Shown in pieces: positions 35,459 through 43,972 of a stretch of 64,000 nt of DNA. The notes under the pieces are model-generated. The model ran no database searches. It saw nothing but the letters and a program-made list of their open reading frames with translations, and was not told the DNA's origin. This stretch comes from Paenibacillus sp. FSL H7-0357. Its GTDB lineage: Bacteria > Bacillota > Bacilli > Paenibacillales > Paenibacillaceae. Position 1 is the first letter of the stretch. Each line of letters opens with the position of its first letter. The stretch is taken from contig NZ_CP009241.1 in NCBI RefSeq assembly GCF_000758525.1, forward strand, positions 5,642,001 through 5,706,000, in the 5' to 3' direction. Both the position numbers and the translations under genes were made by a program.

Positions 35459-36724
35459 ATGAAGTTTAAGGCACAAGATAAGCAAAATCAACTCATAGAA
35501 AACATTACCGTTCATCATTTGGTCATAGGTGTAGACATCGCCCAAGAAGTCCATGTGGCCCGCGCAGTCAGCTTTCGTGGGATTGCTTTGGGCACTCCGC
35601 TCGAATTCGGTAACCATCGTGAAGGGTTCGATCTGTTCGAACGCTGGATCCAAGATCTACTCAAATCCTACAAACTTAGCAGCGTCATAGTTGGTATGGA
35701 ACCCACTGGCCACTACTGGTTTAGCCTGGCACATTGGCTACTCGATCAAGGCATGGAGCCCGTACTGGTTAATCCTCATCTCGTCAAAAAGAACAAGGAA
35801 AACCGGGATAATACACCGTCTAAAAGTGACCATAAAGATGCGCTTGTCATAGCAGACATGGTTAAAAACGGGTACTACTCCCCCGTTCGTTTTCATCCCG
35901 AAGAATACGAGGAACTACGTATTTTAATGGCAAACCGAGAGACGGTTACCAAGCGCCTCAACGCTGCGGTTAATCAGATTCATCGCTGGGTAGACATTGT
36001 TTTCCCTGAACTTCGTCAGGTCTTTAAAATCCTTACTTGCACCAGTGCAATCGCAACACTCAGACTCTTCCCCTTGCCTAAAGAGATCCGCCTGTTAAAT
36101 ACGGAACAGGTCCTTAGCGGTTGGAAGCAATATGTAAAGCGTCATGCTGGAGTTAAACGTGCTGAACTACTCATTTCACTTGCGAAATCCAGTGTGGGTG
36201 CCACTCAGGCACTCCACGCATACAAGCTCCATCTTGGGCAATTACTCGAAGAATATGACCTGGCCCAGCGCCAGCTTGAACAAATTGAGCATGAGCTCCG
36301 CCTCATTCTTGAGCGTATTCCTTATGCACAGAAGCTCCTTGAAATACGAGGCATCTATGTTACCAATCTAGCTGGTGTACTCGGTGAGGCTGGTGATCTA
36401 AGCGGATATACGCACGGAAATGCTTTACTGCGGCATGCTGGGTTAAATCTAGCTGAAGCTAGCTCCGGGAAATGGCGGGGAAAGATGGTGCTCAGCAAAC
36501 GAGGTCGGCCACGTTTACGTCATTTTCTTTATCTCATGACAATGAGTATGGTTATGACAAATCCGGAAATACGAGCGGCACATCGTTACAATGTAGAGGA
36601 AAAGAAACTGAAGAAGATGAAATCCATTATGAAATTAATCGGTAAAGTAGCGCGAATGCTAGTCGCATTGGCTAAAAGCAGTACCGCTTACGAACCGATC
36701 AAGGTATTCCCACAAGCAGCATAA
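35459..36724 (+). CDS. IS110-family transposase (DEDD)
   Basis: A 421-residue transposase with a RuvC-like N-terminal domain (VIGVDIAQEVHVARAVSF for the first Asp, GMEPTGHYW for the Glu, KSDHKDALVIADMV for the paired Asp residues) and the C-terminal IS116/IS110/IS902 domain (LLEIRGIYVTNLAGVLGEAG) that holds the serine. No frameshift or internal stop, so the element may be active. AGGAGG is nine bases upstream of the ATG. Confidence 0.93.
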   Translation: MKFKAQDKQNQLIENITVHHLVIGVDIAQEVHVARAVSFRGIALGTPLEFGNHREGFDLFERWIQDLLKSYKLSSVIVGMEPTGHYWFSLAHWLLDQGMEPVLVNPHLVKKNKENRDNTPSKSDHKDALVIADMVKNGYYSPVRFHPEEYEELRILMANRETVTKRLNAAVNQIHRWVDIVFPELRQVFKILTCTSAIATLRLFPLPKEIRLLNTEQVLSGWKQYVKRHAGVKRAELLISLAKSSVGATQALHAYKLHLGQLLEEYDLAQRQLEQIEHELRLILERIPYAQKLLEIRGIYVTNLAGVLGEAGDLSGYTHGNALLRHAGLNLAEASSGKWRGKMVLSKRGRPRLRHFLYLMTMSMVMTNPEIRAAHRYNVEEKKLKKMKSIMKLIGKVARMLVALAKSSTAYEPIKVFPQAA

Positions 36725-36890
36725 AACCAATCAATCCTCATCGACTCATGCATTCGCAGGATGACAAGAAGCACGGAGTATCGGGAGACGTTAAACAAAA
36801 GGGCTCGGACCCGTTCCGTTAGAAAGACCGACCTCCACCCCTTAGTTAGATGTGACGAAGGAATGAAAGGGCTATGACCCGTTGAGACAT
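36725..36890 (+). ncRNA. Candidate bridge-RNA region of the IS1111-type element
   Basis: The 165 bases between the transposase stop and the right subterminal repeat have no gene. They include a second copy of the repeat motif (AAGGGCTCGGACCCGTT at 36799-36815). In IS1111-group elements the bridge RNA that specifies target and donor is reported from the right non-coding end. Secondary structure was not computed, so this is a location-based proposal. Confidence 0.35.
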
Positions 36891-36943
36891 GGGAGTGAGA
36901 ATCGCTAGGGCGAAGTGGAGACGTGCACATAATGGAACAATAT

Positions 36944-36968
36944 GGGTGATCCTTATTCACCCTTTATT
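36944..36968 (+). terminator. Terminator-like hairpin between the two IS elements
   Basis: GGGTGA (36944-36949) pairs with TCACCC (36957-36962), followed by TTTATTT. The rest of 36890-37096 has no gene. Confidence 0.45.
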
Positions 36969-37096
36969 TACGCATGCCCAATTCTCCACCTCCCTGCCAC
37001 CGGCTCCTTCATCATCCTCTTCATCACTTTAACTACAGGATGAAATCCTGCGAATTCATGAGTCTGGGTGAGGAAACTGAATCATTTCGAGGGAGC

Positions 37097-38092
37097 TTAA
37101 CAAGAATAAGCAGAAAGCCGAAGTTTGGTGTTCGTGTCGGTCACAGTAAACAGGCACGATTTGACCAACATATTTTTCTTATTCGATGCGGTATTCTCAT
37201 ATTCCTTGCTGTCTAAGTAACGAAACCACGCCAAGTAATTCTGCAAATACTTTGTTATTTGGATATGGTACACGCCTTTCACACGTTGTTTTCCGTCGGA
37301 CTTGAATCGGTAATGAGTCATGCCTTTTGAATTCGCATAGGAGCTAAATGCCCTCCATGAATCAGTGCATAACACGTTTGAGTCAGATAGATGACCACCA
37401 ATCGCTTCGTCTAATTTTGTAATCCGAATACGTCCACGCCCAAGTACGCCAGAGTAAGTCATTTTCTGACGGTCACGGGCAACCAGCACGCACACTTGAT
37501 CGTGGCTTATACCACGATATTTCGCTTTGCCGCCACGTTTACGTGGCTTGCGTTCGGCAATATTCCGCTTACCCTTTTCCGAGTAAAGAAAGTAGGTCTC
37601 GTCCATTTCAACAATATCTTGAAATGCTTCGGTTGGAATCTGCTTCAGAGCGGAAAGAATCTTATGCCGCCAGTAAAACAAGGTGACATGCGTGACTTCA
37701 TCGTTTAACTGCTCTGCACATTTTCTCAGAGAAAAGCCCTCAATAATGCATTCGATAAAACGAACCCACATATGAGGTCGCCTCATTCGTTGCAGAGGGG
37801 TGTTCGTAAGGTCATTGAATGTTTGGCGACAGGACTTACAACGGTAACGTTGACGTTTAACCTCTCCAGTGCGTGTTCTTACAGCGTACTTTCCAAATCG
37901 AACAACAGAATGGTTTTTGTAATGCGGGCAAACAAGTCCATCTTTATGCTTCTGCTCTTGAATTTCATCAATCGCTCGAACTGGAAGTGCCACTCCCTTG
38001 GTTCGGGACTGCAAAAAGTAGATAAGTTCTCGCTTACCATTATCGTCCAACGTATCAGCAAGCTTTTTCAGTTCCTTTAAATCCATGGGCAA
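37097..38092 (-). pseudogene. IS1595-family transposase with internal deletion
   Basis: A 331-residue open frame with the IS1595 plan: zinc-ribbon cysteines (VCPHYK lacks the second Cys; CKSCRQTF is intact), then DDE-type domain with IVEMDETYFLYSEKG and CTDSWRAFSSY. The family normally continues after GVYHIQ with about 20 residues including N/H-N-x-HS and then GVATKYL. Here YHIQ runs straight into ITKYLQNYLAWFRYL, so that stretch with the third catalytic residue is missing in frame. It is probably inactive. Confidence 0.75.
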
Positions 38093-38156
38093 ATCATCTC
38101 CGAACAGTTATATTGCCCTTATTATAGAACACTTGTTCGTAATTATCAAATATCAA

Positions 38157-38176
38157 CAACAAAGTTTAACATAGCC
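38157..38176 (-). repeat. Terminal repeat of the IS1595 copy
   Basis: On the minus strand GGCTATGTTAAACTTTGTTG lies 65-84 bases upstream of the transposase start, fitting an IS1595 left end. A matching end on the other side of the gene was not found near 37000-37096, which suggests that the 3' end is truncated. Confidence 0.5.
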
Positions 38177-38184
38177 AAAAAAAT

Positions 38185-38241
38185 AAAAAGGATCTGCACC
38201 GCTGCCTGACCGAAAATCCGGTCAAACACCATACAGATCCT
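38185..38241 (-). terminator. Terminator of the PRD regulator gene
   Basis: On the minus strand AAGGATCTG pairs with CAGATCCTTTTT; an inner dyad GACCGGATTTTCGGTC strengthens the structure, and a T run follows. It lies just after the stop at 38249. Confidence 0.75.
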
Positions 38242-38248
38242 TGGTCCA

Positions 38249-40198
38249 TCAATACAGTTTATGTTTGACAATAATTCTGGCAAACTCAGCATACGTTTTG
38301 CATTTCAGCATTTGCTGGATAATCTCGGTATCGTCGACCAGCCCCATCAGATGTTGATACATTTTCGCCTGGGGTTCTTCGCCGCTCTTGTCAATACTGA
38401 GCAGGCAGATAAATTGCACCGGCCGGCCGGACCAGTCAATCGGAGACTTAAGTGTACAGATGGCCCATACCGTGCGGTTGCTTTGCGGAATGATGGGATG
38501 GGGAATGGCCACCAAATTCCCATAGGCTGTCGGTGCGGCATTTTCCCGTTCCAGAACCAGGCCGATGAAACCTTCGGAAGAGCGGATCAACCCGAATTCA
38601 GACATTTTGTCCCCGAGGAAAGTAATGATCTCTTCCTTCGTGGTAAAGCTCTGTCTCAGAAACACGAGTTCCTCCATAATGTAGCGGAAGGAATACGGCT
38701 TCTCGCCATTCAGCAAAGCATTAATGTTATCCATATCCCCACCCCCCAGGAGTGTCTGCACGACAATCACCGGAACAGAAAACGGCTGTGGGATGGGGAC
38801 TGTGCTTACTACAAAATCAATGTTGTGCAAAGGGACCTGCTGCAGCTTGTAAAACTCGGTCGTCCCCACAACCTCCAGTCTCTCGCCGAATTTGCTCCTT
38901 AGCTTGTAATAAAGCAGACGCGCGCTGCCTAAACCCGAAGTGCATACGACCAGGCAACGTTTGGGCCTGATATCCATCTGCTGTCTTTCCATGGCTGCAC
39001 CGATATGAATAGCCAGGTACCCCATTTCCGTCTCGGGAATCAACATATTGAGCTTACTTTCAATTAGCTTGGCTCCGATGACACCTGCCTGAAAAGCCAG
39101 GGGATAGTTGCTCTTCACATGCTCAAGCATCGGATTGCGGATGCTCATCCCGTATCTGACACGGTTCAGCGCCGGCTTCAAATGAAGGCAAATGCCCATC
39201 AACAGCTCTTGATCCCTGCTGATTCTCAAGTTAAGGTCCCTGTCAATTTCAGCAAGGATTTCCTTCCCCAGCTCATAAATCCTGCGATCCAACAGCTTCT
39301 CGGGACCGGCATCTTCCTTCTCTTCCCCGGTGACCCCCGCAAACCACTTATTGCCGGCCAGATGCATGGCTATATAGGCAACCTCATCTTCGGGAAAAGA
39401 TAAGTCCAGCTCTCGTTCAATCAGCGCAACAATCTGCTCAGCGGCCTGGAATTCCTCAGCGGCCCGGAATTCTTCCTTCTCATCCACAAGCATCGCGACC
39501 CGGTTCCCGTCACGAATCCGCTTACAGGCGATCGCAATATGAATAGACAGATTGCTGAAGGCAACATCCGACAGGCTCACGCCAAGCTTCTGAATCTGTT
39601 CCAGAATAATGCTGCGTATCAGCGTCATCTCGCGGGGAGAGACAATGCGAGCCGCATCCTGTATTCCTCCGGCGCGCTCTTCATCCGAGCGGTTCACCAC
39701 AAATTCAGATATGCACAAACGCAACCGTACTTCATCGCCTCTCAGCTTTATGCCATAGTTCGGGCGCTTGTCGATACCAATCCCATAAGCAAGCAACGTC
39801 TGCTTGACCTCTTTGAAATCGTTCTGAACAGTGGACTTGCTGACATAGAGCTCATCTGCCAGCTCTTCAAGCTTCAAATACGCTCCGGCAAGCAGGAGAC
39901 GCCTGATTAAATAAAGCTGCCGGTATTCAGGTGATCCCGAATCTTCCGGTTCATTGTTCATAAACAATTGCTGCAGCAGCATACGAAAGCTGCTGTCGTC
40001 TGTAATCTTCAGTTCATACCCTCTTGAGCGAACAGGTTGAACCGATGCTCCATGCTTGGCCAGGAACTCATCCAACTCTCTGATGTCACTGCGTACGGTG
40101 CGTGAAGTAACCTGGATCAATTTTGCCAGATGCTCGCTTTTGACAGGAATGTCCGCAGCCAGCAGATGCTGTAAAATCGAAACCATGCGTGAATTCAT
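38249..40198 (-). CDS. PRD-containing transcriptional regulator with EIIB and EIIA domains (MtlR/LicR type)
   Basis: A 649-residue activator. Order: two N-terminal HTH regions (residues about 1-160), PRD1 with histidines in NLSIHIAIACKRI and AYIAMHLAGNKW, PRD2 with GICLHLKPALNRVRYG and GYLAIHIGAAMER, an EIIB-like domain with LVVCTSGLGSARLL, and an EIIA-Mtl/Fru-like domain with VAIPHPIIPQ. All phospho-acceptor residues are kept, so activity should respond to PTS phosphorylation, yet no PTS transporter gene is nearby. It follows the LacI gene by 36 bases on the same strand. Confidence 0.9.
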   Translation of the reverse strand: MNSRMVSILQHLLAADIPVKSEHLAKLIQVTSRTVRSDIRELDEFLAKHGASVQPVRSRGYELKITDDSSFRMLLQQLFMNNEPEDSGSPEYRQLYLIRRLLLAGAYLKLEELADELYVSKSTVQNDFKEVKQTLLAYGIGIDKRPNYGIKLRGDEVRLRLCISEFVVNRSDEERAGGIQDAARIVSPREMTLIRSIILEQIQKLGVSLSDVAFSNLSIHIAIACKRIRDGNRVAMLVDEKEEFRAAEEFQAAEQIVALIERELDLSFPEDEVAYIAMHLAGNKWFAGVTGEEKEDAGPEKLLDRRIYELGKEILAEIDRDLNLRISRDQELLMGICLHLKPALNRVRYGMSIRNPMLEHVKSNYPLAFQAGVIGAKLIESKLNMLIPETEMGYLAIHIGAAMERQQMDIRPKRCLVVCTSGLGSARLLYYKLRSKFGERLEVVGTTEFYKLQQVPLHNIDFVVSTVPIPQPFSVPVIVVQTLLGGGDMDNINALLNGEKPYSFRYIMEELVFLRQSFTTKEEIITFLGDKMSEFGLIRSSEGFIGLVLERENAAPTAYGNLVAIPHPIIPQSNRTVWAICTLKSPIDWSGRPVQFICLLSIDKSGEEPQAKMYQHLMGLVDDTEIIQQMLKCKTYAEFARIIVKHKLY

Positions 40199-40234
40199 TC
40201 AAGGTCCCCCTGTTCTTATAAATGCAATACGATT

Positions 40235-41314
40235 TTAGTCCAGCCCGGAGCTGTCCGGCATTTGTCCCGCAAGCCCGGAACCGGCAGGAGCCGCGCAGGA
40301 ATTCCGTTCCACCAAAATGGTGTCCACAATAATTTTGCTTGTCCCCTGCGAGCCCTGCGAGAGTGTATCAGTCAGCAGATCAACTGCCAGACTGGCCATT
40401 CTTTCTTTATCTACGTGAATAGTTGTCAACTCCGGAGTGACAACCAGCGATTCATTAATATTATCAAAGCCAATGACCGAAGTATGCTGCGGTACCCGGA
40501 TGCCCAACTCGTTCATCGTCTTCATGGCGCTGATAGCTATATAGTCACATTCGCAGAACCAGGCCGTAGGCATAGTGTTCCCGTTCTCCAGATAGGTGGT
40601 CAACTGCCGTTTCAGCTCATCCTGAGAAGTAAGAATAGTTGGCGCTACGGACAAATATGCTGCCTCGGATACCCTCAGACCCCGCTCAGAAAGCGCCGCC
40701 ATAAAGCCGCGTTTACGTTCCTCAAAATTGTGAATTCGCAAATTGGAAGCGATATAGCCAATCGAGGTATGTCCAATGTTGCACAAATAGACCCCGGCCT
40801 GATATGCACCCATTACATTATTAATTTGAATGAATTGTACAGGCAACGTCTCAAAGCAGGTATCGAGCACAATCAGATTCGGCAGTTTGGCATGAATATC
40901 CCTGATTTGTTCACGGGTCAAATTGGTGCCCAGCACTATGGTTCCGACACTGCGTTTCTCATCGGCTACCACCTGGATATCCCTCTGAAAAAATTCTACA
41001 TCTAACGTTGAAAAAATCAGGGCATATCCTTTCTGCCGGCAGCGTTCTTCAATAAAATGAATCAATTCTTTAAAAAATGGCTGCTGATAATATTCTTCAA
41101 GGATAATCCCTGAATTTGTACATACAAGAAAAAGCAACGATTTATCTGCTTTTGTAACGGCTACTTCCCTGCTCTTGGGGCTGTATCCAGCTTCATAGGC
41201 TACTTGGAGAATGCGTTCTCGCGTATCCGGGCCAATTCCCGGCTTGCCACTGAAGGCCAACGAAACGGCTGCTTTGGATACATTGGCCAGTTTAGCGATA
41301 TCTTCCATCTTCAT
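40235..41314 (-). CDS. LacI-family transcriptional repressor
   Basis: About 359 residues. The HTH is MEDIAKLANVSKAAVSLAFS, with a periplasmic-binding-protein-like sensor domain (SVIGFDNINESLVVTPELTT near the C-terminus). The ATG at 41314 has GGAG nine bases ahead; an ATG at 41329 is too close to its AGGA. It is divergent from the isomerase/transketolase/kinase operon, and TTTAGTT-type half-sites in the shared region are its likely operators. Confidence 0.88.
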   Translation of the reverse strand: MKMEDIAKLANVSKAAVSLAFSGKPGIGPDTRERILQVAYEAGYSPKSREVAVTKADKSLLFLVCTNSGIILEEYYQQPFFKELIHFIEERCRQKGYALIFSTLDVEFFQRDIQVVADEKRSVGTIVLGTNLTREQIRDIHAKLPNLIVLDTCFETLPVQFIQINNVMGAYQAGVYLCNIGHTSIGYIASNLRIHNFEERKRGFMAALSERGLRVSEAAYLSVAPTILTSQDELKRQLTTYLENGNTMPTAWFCECDYIAISAMKTMNELGIRVPQHTSVIGFDNINESLVVTPELTTIHVDKERMASLAVDLLTDTLSQGSQGTSKIIVDTILVERNSCAAPAGSGLAGQMPDSSGLD

Positions 41315-41422
41315 GCCTTGATTCTCCATTTCCTAATAAGTTAACAAACACAACAATGTGATACGTGAAGTGTACACCGAAACTGAATTCGATGCAATGT
41401 TTAGCTGAATTAAGTTCATTAA

Positions 41423-41465
41423 GTTTAGTTATGAGTTTAGATATTATCACTAAACAAAACTAAAT
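41423..41465. promoter_or_regulatory. Upstream operator cluster of the sugar operon
   Basis: A nested dyad: outer arms GTTTAGTT (41423-41430) and AACTAAAT (41458-41465), inner arms GTTTAG (41435-41440) and CTAAAC (41450-41455). It lies just upstream of the -35 box at 41472 in the divergent region with the LacI gene. Confidence 0.65.
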
Positions 41466-41471
41466 TATTCA

Positions 41472-41500
41472 TTGACACCGCTTAATTCCAATGTTAACAT
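41472..41500 (+). promoter_or_regulatory. Promoter of the isomerase-transketolase-kinase operon
   Basis: TTGACA (41472-41477) and TAACAT (41495-41500) with a 17-base spacer. It is framed by operator clusters at 41423-41465 and 41540-41566. Confidence 0.75.
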
Positions 41501-41539
41501 GGCGTCGTAATAAAAAAATATATTAAATTAAGTTAAAAT

Positions 41540-41566
41540 AACTAAACTTAATAATATTGTTTAGTT
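41540..41566. promoter_or_regulatory. Downstream operator of the sugar operon
   Basis: AACTAAAC (41540-41547) and GTTTAGTT (41559-41566) are perfect inverted half-sites 11 bases apart. The centre lies about 110 bases from the centre of the upstream cluster and downstream of the predicted transcription start. Confidence 0.65.
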
Positions 41567-41615
41567 GTCGTTTTTATTTCAGCAGGATCGAAATATTCCA
41601 TACCGAGGAGAAATG

Positions 41616-43082
41616 ATGATGAAGAAGTTAAAGTTGGGTTATGCCCCAACACGACGTTTTACGTTCAGTGCTGAGGACGCATTCAAGTACAAAGTAGAAA
41701 TCCGCAAGCAAATTGAGAGCTTTGGAATGGATATTGACATTGTGGACCTGGAAGGCCTAAACGAGGAAGGGCTGCTGTACGACGACCATATTAATGCCGA
41801 TCTGATTGCCAAGCGGTTCAAAGAGGAAGAAGTCGATGCCGTATTTTTTCCGCATTGTAACTTCGGCACCGAAGACACTGTAGCCCGCGTTGGCAAAGCG
41901 CTTGGCAAGCCCGTTCTGCTCTGGGGGCCGCGGGATGAAGCGCCGCTTGCAGACGGCATGCGCCTGCGCGATACTCAATGCGGTATTTTCGCCACAGGTA
42001 AAGTACTGCGCAGATTCAACGTCCCCTTCACTTATGTAACCAACAGCTGGGTGAATGATCCAGTATTCGAGCGGGGCTTCACCAACTTCGTCGCAGCAGC
42101 CAATGTTGTGCGTCAGTTCAAGAGCCTGCGCATTCTCCAGATTGGTCCGCGTCCTGCTTCATTCTGGACCATGATGTGCAATGAGGGCGAGCTGCTTGAA
42201 CGCTTCGGCATTGAAATTCATCCGATTACCCTTGTTGATATTCAGCTCCGCACCCGAAAAATTGCGGCCGGCAACAGCGCCGAGCTGCTGGATACGATGG
42301 ATTACATTAAAGAAAAGCTCGATTACAGCGAAGTGACCGAGGATGATGTAAGGCGAATCGCCGCTTTAAAGGTTGCCATGAAGTCCTTTGCCCGCGAGAC
42401 GGGAAGCAGTGCTATCGCTATCCAGTGCTGGTCTTCGCTGCAGGAGGCCCTGTCGATCATGCCCTGTCTGGCCAATGCAATCCTGACGGATGAACAAATT
42501 CCAGTCACCTGTGAAACGGACATCCATGGAGCCATTACTTCCATTATGGTGCAGGCTGCCGCCATGAATGAATTACCAACCTTTTTTGCGGACATTACCA
42601 TCCGACACCCCGAAAACGACAACGGGGAGCTGCTTTTCCATTGCGGCAACTTCCCCGTCTCGCTTTCTGTGGAGCAGAAGCCGAAGCTGCGTAAGCATTT
42701 CCTCTTTGACGACCATGCTCCAGGAACCCATGAAGGTGAAATCCGCGGCGGCGGCATGACCATTGCCCGGTTCGACGGCGACCAAGGTGAATACTCGATG
42801 TTCCTGGGCAAAGCCCGTGGCATCGAAGGCCCTTATACTCGCGGCTCCTATGTATGGGTGGAAGTGAATGACTGGCCACTGTGGGAAGAAAAGCTCGTCA
42901 AAGGTCCTTATGTTCATCATTCCGTAGGCATCCATGCCAATGTTATTCCGGCCATATACGAGGCCTGCAATTATATCCCCGGCCTGACGCCGGACCCTGT
43001 AGACCCTACAGAACAGGAAATCCAAAGCTGGCTCAGAGGTTCGGATCTTGCCCGCACTAAACAGTCAAATCTTCACGTGTAA
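41616..43082 (+). CDS. L-fucose/L-arabinose isomerase-like sugar isomerase
   Basis: A 488-residue protein of the FucI/AraA fold. Visible motifs are FFPHCNFGTEDTVARVGKAL, LLWGPRDE and VTCETDIHGAITS, the last providing metal ligands as in the family; a histidine-rich end (GPYVHHSVGIHANVIP) fits the C-terminal active-site side. Three ATG codons follow GAGGAG; the one at 41616 has better spacing than 41613, and 41619 is also possible. First gene of the operon; it should interconvert an aldose and ketose, substrate unknown. Confidence 0.85.
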   Translation: MMKKLKLGYAPTRRFTFSAEDAFKYKVEIRKQIESFGMDIDIVDLEGLNEEGLLYDDHINADLIAKRFKEEEVDAVFFPHCNFGTEDTVARVGKALGKPVLLWGPRDEAPLADGMRLRDTQCGIFATGKVLRRFNVPFTYVTNSWVNDPVFERGFTNFVAAANVVRQFKSLRILQIGPRPASFWTMMCNEGELLERFGIEIHPITLVDIQLRTRKIAAGNSAELLDTMDYIKEKLDYSEVTEDDVRRIAALKVAMKSFARETGSSAIAIQCWSSLQEALSIMPCLANAILTDEQIPVTCETDIHGAITSIMVQAAAMNELPTFFADITIRHPENDNGELLFHCGNFPVSLSVEQKPKLRKHFLFDDHAPGTHEGEIRGGGMTIARFDGDQGEYSMFLGKARGIEGPYTRGSYVWVEVNDWPLWEEKLVKGPYVHHSVGIHANVIPAIYEACNYIPGLTPDPVDPTEQEIQSWLRGSDLARTKQSNLHV

Positions 43083-43124
43083 AGAAAAGATCTGCTCTAT
43101 TAACATCTATAAGAGGAGGATATT

Positions 43125-43967
43125 ATGGAAATCCAGGAACTGAAAGTCAAGGCCGCACAAATCCGGATGGATCTGCTGACTATTATTCACCGCGCCAAAA
43201 CGGGTCATACTGGGGGATCTTTGAGTAACACGGACATTTTAACGGCTTTATATTATGAAATTATGAATATTGATCCCGCTAATTCGAAATGGGAAGACCG
43301 TGACCGCTTCATTGCCAGCAAAGGCCATTCTGTAGAATCACTATGGTGTGTTCTGGCTGACCGCGGTTTCTTCCCCAGAGAAGAACTGGAAACCTACAGC
43401 CAGTTCGGCACCCGCCTCATCGGTCACCCGAACAACAAGGTTCCCGGCATCGAGATGAATACCGGCGCGCTCGGCCATGGTCTGCCCATCTCCGTCGGCA
43501 TGGCACTGGCGGCCAAGCGGGACGGGCGGTCTTACCGTGTGTTCTGTCTGATGGGAGACGGCGAGCAGGCCGAAGGCTCCAACTGGGAAGCCGCCATGGC
43601 AGGCGCCCATTATAAACTGGATAATCTGGTCGGCATTATCGACCGCAACCGGCTTCAAATCAGCGGAACTACCGAAGAGGTTATGGGCCTCGACCCGCTG
43701 GACGAGAAATGGGCTGCCTTCGGCTGGAACGTTGTTTCCATCAACGGCAACGATATGGAAGAACTGCTGCAGGCATTCCGCGCCGTACCGGAAGTCCCCG
43801 GCAAACCAACGCTGATTATGGCCAATACGACCAAGGGAAAGGGTGTATCCTTCGCCGAAAATGTTCCCGCCTGGCACCACCATGTGCCAAACGATGAGGA
43901 ACTGGCGCTGGCCCTGACTGAGCTGAGCGCGTCCATTGAGGAATTGACACAGAAAGGGCAGGTGTAA
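43125..43967 (+). CDS. Transketolase-like subunit, N-terminal (TPP-binding) half
   Basis: A 280-residue protein covering the pyrophosphate-binding domain of transketolase. Motifs: KTGHTGGSLSNTDILTALYY, SKGHSVESLW, and the thiamine-diphosphate motif GDGEQAEGSNWEAAMAGAHY ending with IIDRN. AGAGGAGG precedes the ATG. It is followed after five bases by the C-terminal half, and the two should form one enzyme. Split transketolases are often dedicated to unusual sugar phosphates. Confidence 0.92.
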   Translation: MEIQELKVKAAQIRMDLLTIIHRAKTGHTGGSLSNTDILTALYYEIMNIDPANSKWEDRDRFIASKGHSVESLWCVLADRGFFPREELETYSQFGTRLIGHPNNKVPGIEMNTGALGHGLPISVGMALAAKRDGRSYRVFCLMGDGEQAEGSNWEAAMAGAHYKLDNLVGIIDRNRLQISGTTEEVMGLDPLDEKWAAFGWNVVSINGNDMEELLQAFRAVPEVPGKPTLIMANTTKGKGVSFAENVPAWHHHVPNDEELALALTELSASIEELTQKGQV

Positions 43968-43972
43968 TAACA

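Larger units (their letters stand above)
35405..36890 (+). mobile_element. IS110-family (IS1111-type) insertion sequence
   Basis: Encodes a DEDD transposase (35459-36724) and has subterminal inverted repeats CAACGGGTCAAAAGCCCTT (35412-35430) and AAGGGCTATGACCCGTTG (36867-36884), which pair with one gap. Subterminal repeats and a long non-coding right end are features of the IS1111 group. The exact ends are not defined by the sequence alone; the limits given extend a few bases beyond the repeats. Confidence 0.7.
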
